Shown here: positions 43,300 to 46,100 of the stretch, piece by piece | Position numbering within the stretch: position 1 is the stretch's first letter | Layout: each line of letters starts with the position of its first letter | Assembly: GCA_014800245.1 (NCBI GenBank) | Contig: JAAVGM010000018.1 | Location: 90,944-137,043, forward strand | DNA length: 46,100 bases | Direction: 5' to 3' | Origin: Bacteroidales bacterium | GTDB taxonomy: Bacteria; Bacteroidota; Bacteroidia; Bacteroidales; Muribaculaceae | The notes under the pieces: generated by a model | Database searches by the model: none | Seen by the model: the letters and a program-made list of their open reading frames with translations, nothing else | Told to the model about the DNA's origin: nothing | Position numbers and translations under genes: made by a program

Positions 43300-45192
43300 A
43301 TGGGAAAAATAATTGGTATTGACTTAGGTACAACTAATTCATGCGTAGCGGTCCTCGAAGGTAAGGACCCCGTGGTAATTCCAAACAATGAAGGTAGAAA
43401 CACTACACCTTCTGTCGTTGCCTTTGTTGACGGCGGCGAAAGAAAAGTAGGTGATCCTGCAAAACGTCAGGCTGTCACCAACCCTACCCGCACAATCTAC
43501 TCCATCAAACGTTTCATGGGTGAGAAGTGCGATCAGGTTCAAGACGAGATCAAGCGCGTTCCTTATAAGGTGGTATGCCAGAACGATATCCCCAAGGTGG
43601 ATATCGACGGCCGTGATTACACTCCGCAGGAGATTTCCGCAATGATTCTTCAGAAGATGAAGAAGACTGCCGAGGATTATCTCGGTCAGCAGGTCACTGA
43701 GGCAATCATCACTGTTCCTGCATACTTCGACGATTCTCAGCGTCAGGCCACAAAGGATGCCGGTGAGATTGCAGGTCTTAAGGTGATGCGTATCATCAAC
43801 GAGCCTACCGCAGCCGCTCTTGCTTACGGCCTCGACAAATCAGACAAAGAACAGAAAATCGCTGTTTTCGACCTTGGTGGTGGTACATTCGATATCTCTA
43901 TCCTCGAACTTGGCGACGGCGTATTTGAAGTGAAGTCCACAAATGGTGATACCCACCTTGGTGGTGATGACTTTGATAACGTTATCATCGACTGGCTTGC
44001 AGATGAGTTCCAGAAAGAGGAGGGTGTTGACCTCCGTCTCGACCCGATGGCAATGCAGCGTCTTAAGGAGGCTGCCGAGAAGGCAAAGATCGAGCTTTCA
44101 AGCTCTACTTCTACAGAAATCAACCTCCCTTATATCACTGCAACAGCTTCAGGTCCGAAACACCTTGTAAAGACCCTTACTCGTGCAAAATTCGAGCAGC
44201 TTGCTCATAAGCTTATCGATGCAGTGAAGGCTCCGTGTGTGAATGCTCTTAAGGATGCAGGTCTTTCTGCTTCTGAAATCGATGAAGTGATCCTCGTGGG
44301 TGGTTCAACTCGTATCCCCGCAATCCAGGATAAGGTTAAAGAGATCTTCGGCAAGGAGCCCAGCAAGGGTGTTAACCCTGATGAGGTTGTGGCAATCGGT
44401 GCAGCCATCCAGGGTGGTGTGCTCAGCGGAGATGTTAAGGATGTGCTTCTTCTTGATGTCGTTCCTCTTTCAATCGGTATCGAGACTATGGGTGGCGTGA
44501 TGACCAAGCTTATCGACGCCAACACTACAATCCCGACTCGTAAGAGCGAGACATTCTCTACTGCAGCCGACAATCAGCCGGAAGTTACAATCCGCGTGCT
44601 TCAGGGTGAGCGTCCTATGGCAGCCGACGACAAACTTCTTGGTGAGTTCAACCTTGGTGGCATCGCACCCGCACCGCGTGGTGTGCCTCAGATTGAGGTT
44701 ACTTTCGAGGTTGACGCCAATGGTATCTTGAACGTTACTGCCAAGGATAAGGCTACCGGCAAGGAACAGTCAATCCGTATCGAGGCTTCAAGCGGTCTTA
44801 GCGATGCTGAGATCCAGCGAATGAGAGATGAGGCTAAGGCTAATGAAGAGGCCGATAAGAAGGCTAAGGAGCGTGCCGACAAACTCAACCATGCCGACAG
44901 CGTTATCTTCCAGACTGAGAAACAGCTCTCTGAGCTTGGCGATAAGATTCCTGCCGATAAGAAGGCTGCAATCGAATCAGCTGTAGAGCGTCTGAAAGAG
45001 GTTCATAAGAACCAGCTCGTTGAGGATGTTGATTCAGCAGTGAAGGCTGTTACTGATGCCCTTCAGGCAGCCTCTCAGGATATCTACAACGCACAGCAGG
45101 CCGGCGCAGCCGGTGCTCAGGCAGCTCCTGAAGAGCCCAAGCACAGCGATGAAAAAGATATCGACGATGTAGAATTTGAAGAGGTGAAATAA
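43300..45192 (+). CDS. dnaK: Molecular chaperone DnaK (Hsp70)
   Basis: Hsp70 chaperone of 630 residues. The ATPase domain (about 1-380) has [18 protein letters not shown], the [20 protein letters not shown] phosphate motif and [11 protein letters not shown]. The substrate-binding domain (about 390-500) begins after the linker [19 protein letters not shown], and the helical lid (about 505-600) ends in an Ala/Gln-rich stretch and the tail [14 protein letters not shown], the conserved acidic end. Neither grpE nor dnaJ adjoins it, so it is monocistronic with a strong terminator. Heat-shock control elements are not recognised upstream. Confidence 0.98.
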   Translation: MGKIIGIDLGTTNSCVAVLEGKDPVVIPNNEGRNTTPSVVAFVDGGERKVGDPAKRQAVTNPTRTIYSIKRFMGEKCDQVQDEIKRVPYKVVCQNDIPKVDIDGRDYTPQEISAMILQKMKKTAEDYLGQQVTEAIITVPAYFDDSQRQATKDAGEIAGLKVMRIINEPTAAALAYGLDKSDKEQKIAVFDLGGGTFDISILELGDGVFEVKSTNGDTHLGGDDFDNVIIDWLADEFQKEEGVDLRLDPMAMQRLKEAAEKAKIELSSSTSTEINLPYITATASGPKHLVKTLTRAKFEQLAHKLIDAVKAPCVNALKDAGLSASEIDEVILVGGSTRIPAIQDKVKEIFGKEPSKGVNPDEVVAIGAAIQGGVLSGDVKDVLLLDVVPLSIGIETMGGVMTKLIDANTTIPTRKSETFSTAADNQPEVTIRVLQGERPMAADDKLLGEFNLGGIAPAPRGVPQIEVTFEVDANGILNVTAKDKATGKEQSIRIEASSGLSDAEIQRMRDEAKANEEADKKAKERADKLNHADSVIFQTEKQLSELGDKIPADKKAAIESAVERLKEVHKNQLVEDVDSAVKAVTDALQAASQDIYNAQQAGAAGAQAAPEEPKHSDEKDIDDVEFEEVK

Positions 45193-45226
45193 TCTCCGCA
45201 TAGATTATTGACATCATAAAATCATG

Positions 45227-45262
45227 AGGAGTGCGATCCGCTTGGGTCGCACTCCTTTTTTA
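45227..45262 (+). terminator. Terminator after dnaK
   Basis: AGGAGTGCGA pairs with TCGCACTCCT, extended by CC/GG across one mismatch, and followed by seven T. Confidence 0.95.
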
Positions 45263-45373
45263 TTACTATCCCCTACTTTCCATAATTAATATCCATTACC
45301 TTACTCATACCTGTGATGGATTATAAATTGATTTTAAAGGTATCGCGGATAAGCCTTACGGCTTGTTTAGGGC

Positions 45374-45622
45374 GCGGATGGAGTGCGGATCTTTTTATAA
45401 GATTCTTTCTAATATAAGGGTTTGATTATGTAGAAAAGCTACTGTATGTTTATCGCGGTTCAGATTGCTTCGCAATTTGAAGAATCGGATCTGGGCGGAT
45501 TGATGCGGTGCGCAGCCCACCGCAAAAATCCGTTCAGATCCGTTAATACAATCATCGAATGATTGTATCAGCGATATTTAAAATGCGAGGATAAATAATA
45601 AAAAGATCCGCAAAAAATCCGC
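45374..45622. mobile_element. Inverted-repeat-bounded, hairpin-rich segment (MITE- or REP-like)
   Basis: A 249-base segment between two 25-base inverted repeats, 45374-45398 and 45598-45622, identical at 21 of 25 positions; the inner 14 bases (GCGGATCTTTTTAT) match perfectly. Inside lie three hairpins: TCAGATTGC-TTC-GCAATTTGA (45460-45480); two 25-base arms (45486-45510 and 45518-45542) that pair at 21 positions plus two G-U pairs around CGCAGCC; and the perfect ATACAATCAT-CGA-ATGATTGTAT (45546-45568). The arms reuse the CGGATCT core of the terminal repeats. No coding region is inside and no target-site duplication is clear. It may be a non-autonomous element or a structured RNA or DNA element. 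Confidence 0.45.
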
Positions 45623-45775
45623 TGCCGATCGGCGAAAAGTCTTAATTGATTAAGTCCCGCGATTCCTTTTTTCTTTAATTATCCCAATAATAAAATGTGG
45701 ATCTCGGCTCTCTATTGATAGATTTGGGGATTTATGAGGATAGTCATAATTTTTATTACTTTAAAAGCAACATTG

Positions 45776-45806
45776 TTGTATATCCAAACAAATAATACTA
45801 CTTTTG
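45776..45806 (+). promoter_or_regulatory. Bacteroides-type promoter for the GxxExxY gene
   Basis: TTG at 45776-45778, 20 bases, then TACTTTTG at 45799-45806, an exact -7 match. The start codon follows only 13 bases later, so the transcript would be nearly leaderless. Confidence 0.55.
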
Positions 45807-45819
45807 GAAAAAAATTTTT

Positions 45820-46100
45820 ATGGCACTTAATCCGGATTACATAGAGATAGGAAGCGATATTATCGGCGCCGCATTTGAAGTTAGAAATACAGTCGGATGC
45901 GGAATGAGAGAAGAATACTATCAGGCCGCATTGAAATGGGAGCTTGAGCAGAGAGGGTATAATGTGGAGATGGAGACACCCGTCCCCGTAACATACAAAG
46001 GAAATAAGATTAATTCGGACTATAAAGCAGATCTCGTTGTAGATGGCAGGGTGATAATTGAGGTGAAAGCCCTTGGAGAAATAGTTGAGAAACAAGGTCG
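45820..46100 (+). CDS. GxxExxY-family protein, N-terminal part (runs off the window)
   Basis: An open frame from the ATG at 45820 to the window end: 93 codons and no stop. It opens MALNPDYIEIGSDIIGAAFE, then shows GCGMREEYY, which carries the Gly-x-x-Glu-x-x-Tyr signature, a segment LKWELEQRGYNVEMETPVPV, and KADLVVDGRVIIEVKAL. The last resembles the D...ExK core of PD-(D/E)xK nucleases. GxxExxY proteins are about 125 residues, common in Bacteroidota and other phyla, and of unproven function. The C-terminal roughly 30 residues are missing here. Confidence 0.87.
   Translation, partial: MALNPDYIEIGSDIIGAAFEVRNTVGCGMREEYYQAALKWELEQRGYNVEMETPVPVTYKGNKINSDYKADLVVDGRVIIEVKALGEIVEKQG

Larger units (their letters stand above)
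45263..45819. other. Non-coding region between dnaK and the GxxExxY gene
   Basis: About 557 bases without a gene. It contains a short hairpin (AAGCC-TTAC-GGCTT, 45351-45364), the inverted-repeat-bounded segment 45374-45622, the palindromes GCCGATCGGC (45624-45633) and CTTAAT-TG-ATTAAG (near 45641), and the promoter of the GxxExxY gene. ATCGCGG occurs at 45342 and 45452 and in reverse near 45657. Confidence 0.7.

Noticed and set aside
45712-46095. 127-residue minus-strand frame at the window end
   Set aside because: It covers the GxxExxY gene in antisense. The plus-strand frame has the signature motif and a matching promoter.
1-46100. CRISPR arrays, tRNA or rRNA genes, prophage or transposase genes
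   Set aside because: None seen on either strand; the repeats found are short and not spaced like a CRISPR array.

Overview
The window is a 46.1-kb stretch of chromosome from a member of the Bacteroidales (phylum Bacteroidota), probably a gut anaerobe. The evidence is a fused LpxC-FabZ, a Bacteroides-type serine palmitoyltransferase, the mce-mmdA-oadG-mmdC-mmdB methylmalonyl-CoA decarboxylase cluster, DUF4295 behind rpmB-rpmG, and promoters of the Bacteroides form (TTTG, about 19-21 bases, then TAnnTTTG). I cannot resolve the family from sequence alone. Nearly everything is housekeeping gene content; I see no prophage, insertion sequence with transposase, CRISPR array, tRNA or rRNA.

Layout. 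0-1.6 kb: a PadR regulator overlapping a PspC-domain membrane protein. 1.7-4.0 kb: ftsY-rimO. 4.1-7.3 kb: an isochorismate synthase (menF) and a secreted M13 metallopeptidase. 7.4-16.2 kb (minus strand): a PepSY-like periplasmic protein, prs, then a tight tamB-patatin-GH13 unit. 16.3-19.1 kb (plus): tsaD, an N-terminally shortened CinA, and rpmB-rpmG-DUF4295. 19.2-19.7 kb (minus): a small outer-membrane beta-barrel. 19.8-31.4 kb: a ten-gene plus-strand run, nadE-tsaC-sugar transferase-ClC-fmt-menD-menB-menC-menE (nine named genes plus possible read-through into the Crp-family regulator at 31.5 kb). 32.4-35.6 kb (minus): lpxD-lpxC/fabZ-lpxA. 35.8-40.2 kb (plus): the methylmalonyl-CoA decarboxylase cluster. 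40.5-41.5 kb: two convergent small proteins of unknown role. 41.7-45.2 kb: divergent spt (minus) and dnaK (plus). 45.3-46.1 kb: a hairpin-rich, inverted-repeat-bounded segment and the start of a GxxExxY-family gene that runs off the end.

How it fits together. The genes supply menaquinone (menF, menD, menB, menC, menE), lipid A (lpxA/C/D), sphingolipids (spt), outer-membrane assembly (tamB), propionate formation with sodium export (mce, mmdA-B-C, oadG), t6A tRNA modification (tsaC, tsaD), NAD (nadE, CinA), PRPP (prs), and initiation and delivery functions for translation (fmt, rpmB, rpmG, rimO, ftsY).

No entirely new system stands out. The points most worth a second look are: (1) a roughly 250-bp segment between dnaK and the GxxExxY gene with 25-base imperfect terminal inverted repeats and several internal hairpins; (2) tandem 20-bp operator-like repeats plus a long stem-loop between mce and mmdA, whose hexamers recur as a 9-bp triplicate upstream of spt; (3) a ClC protein that keeps the gating glutamate but has valine at the internal proton-glutamate position; (4) a CinA that has lost its N-terminal domain; and (5) a proline in place of a usually conserved arginine in the serine palmitoyltransferase.
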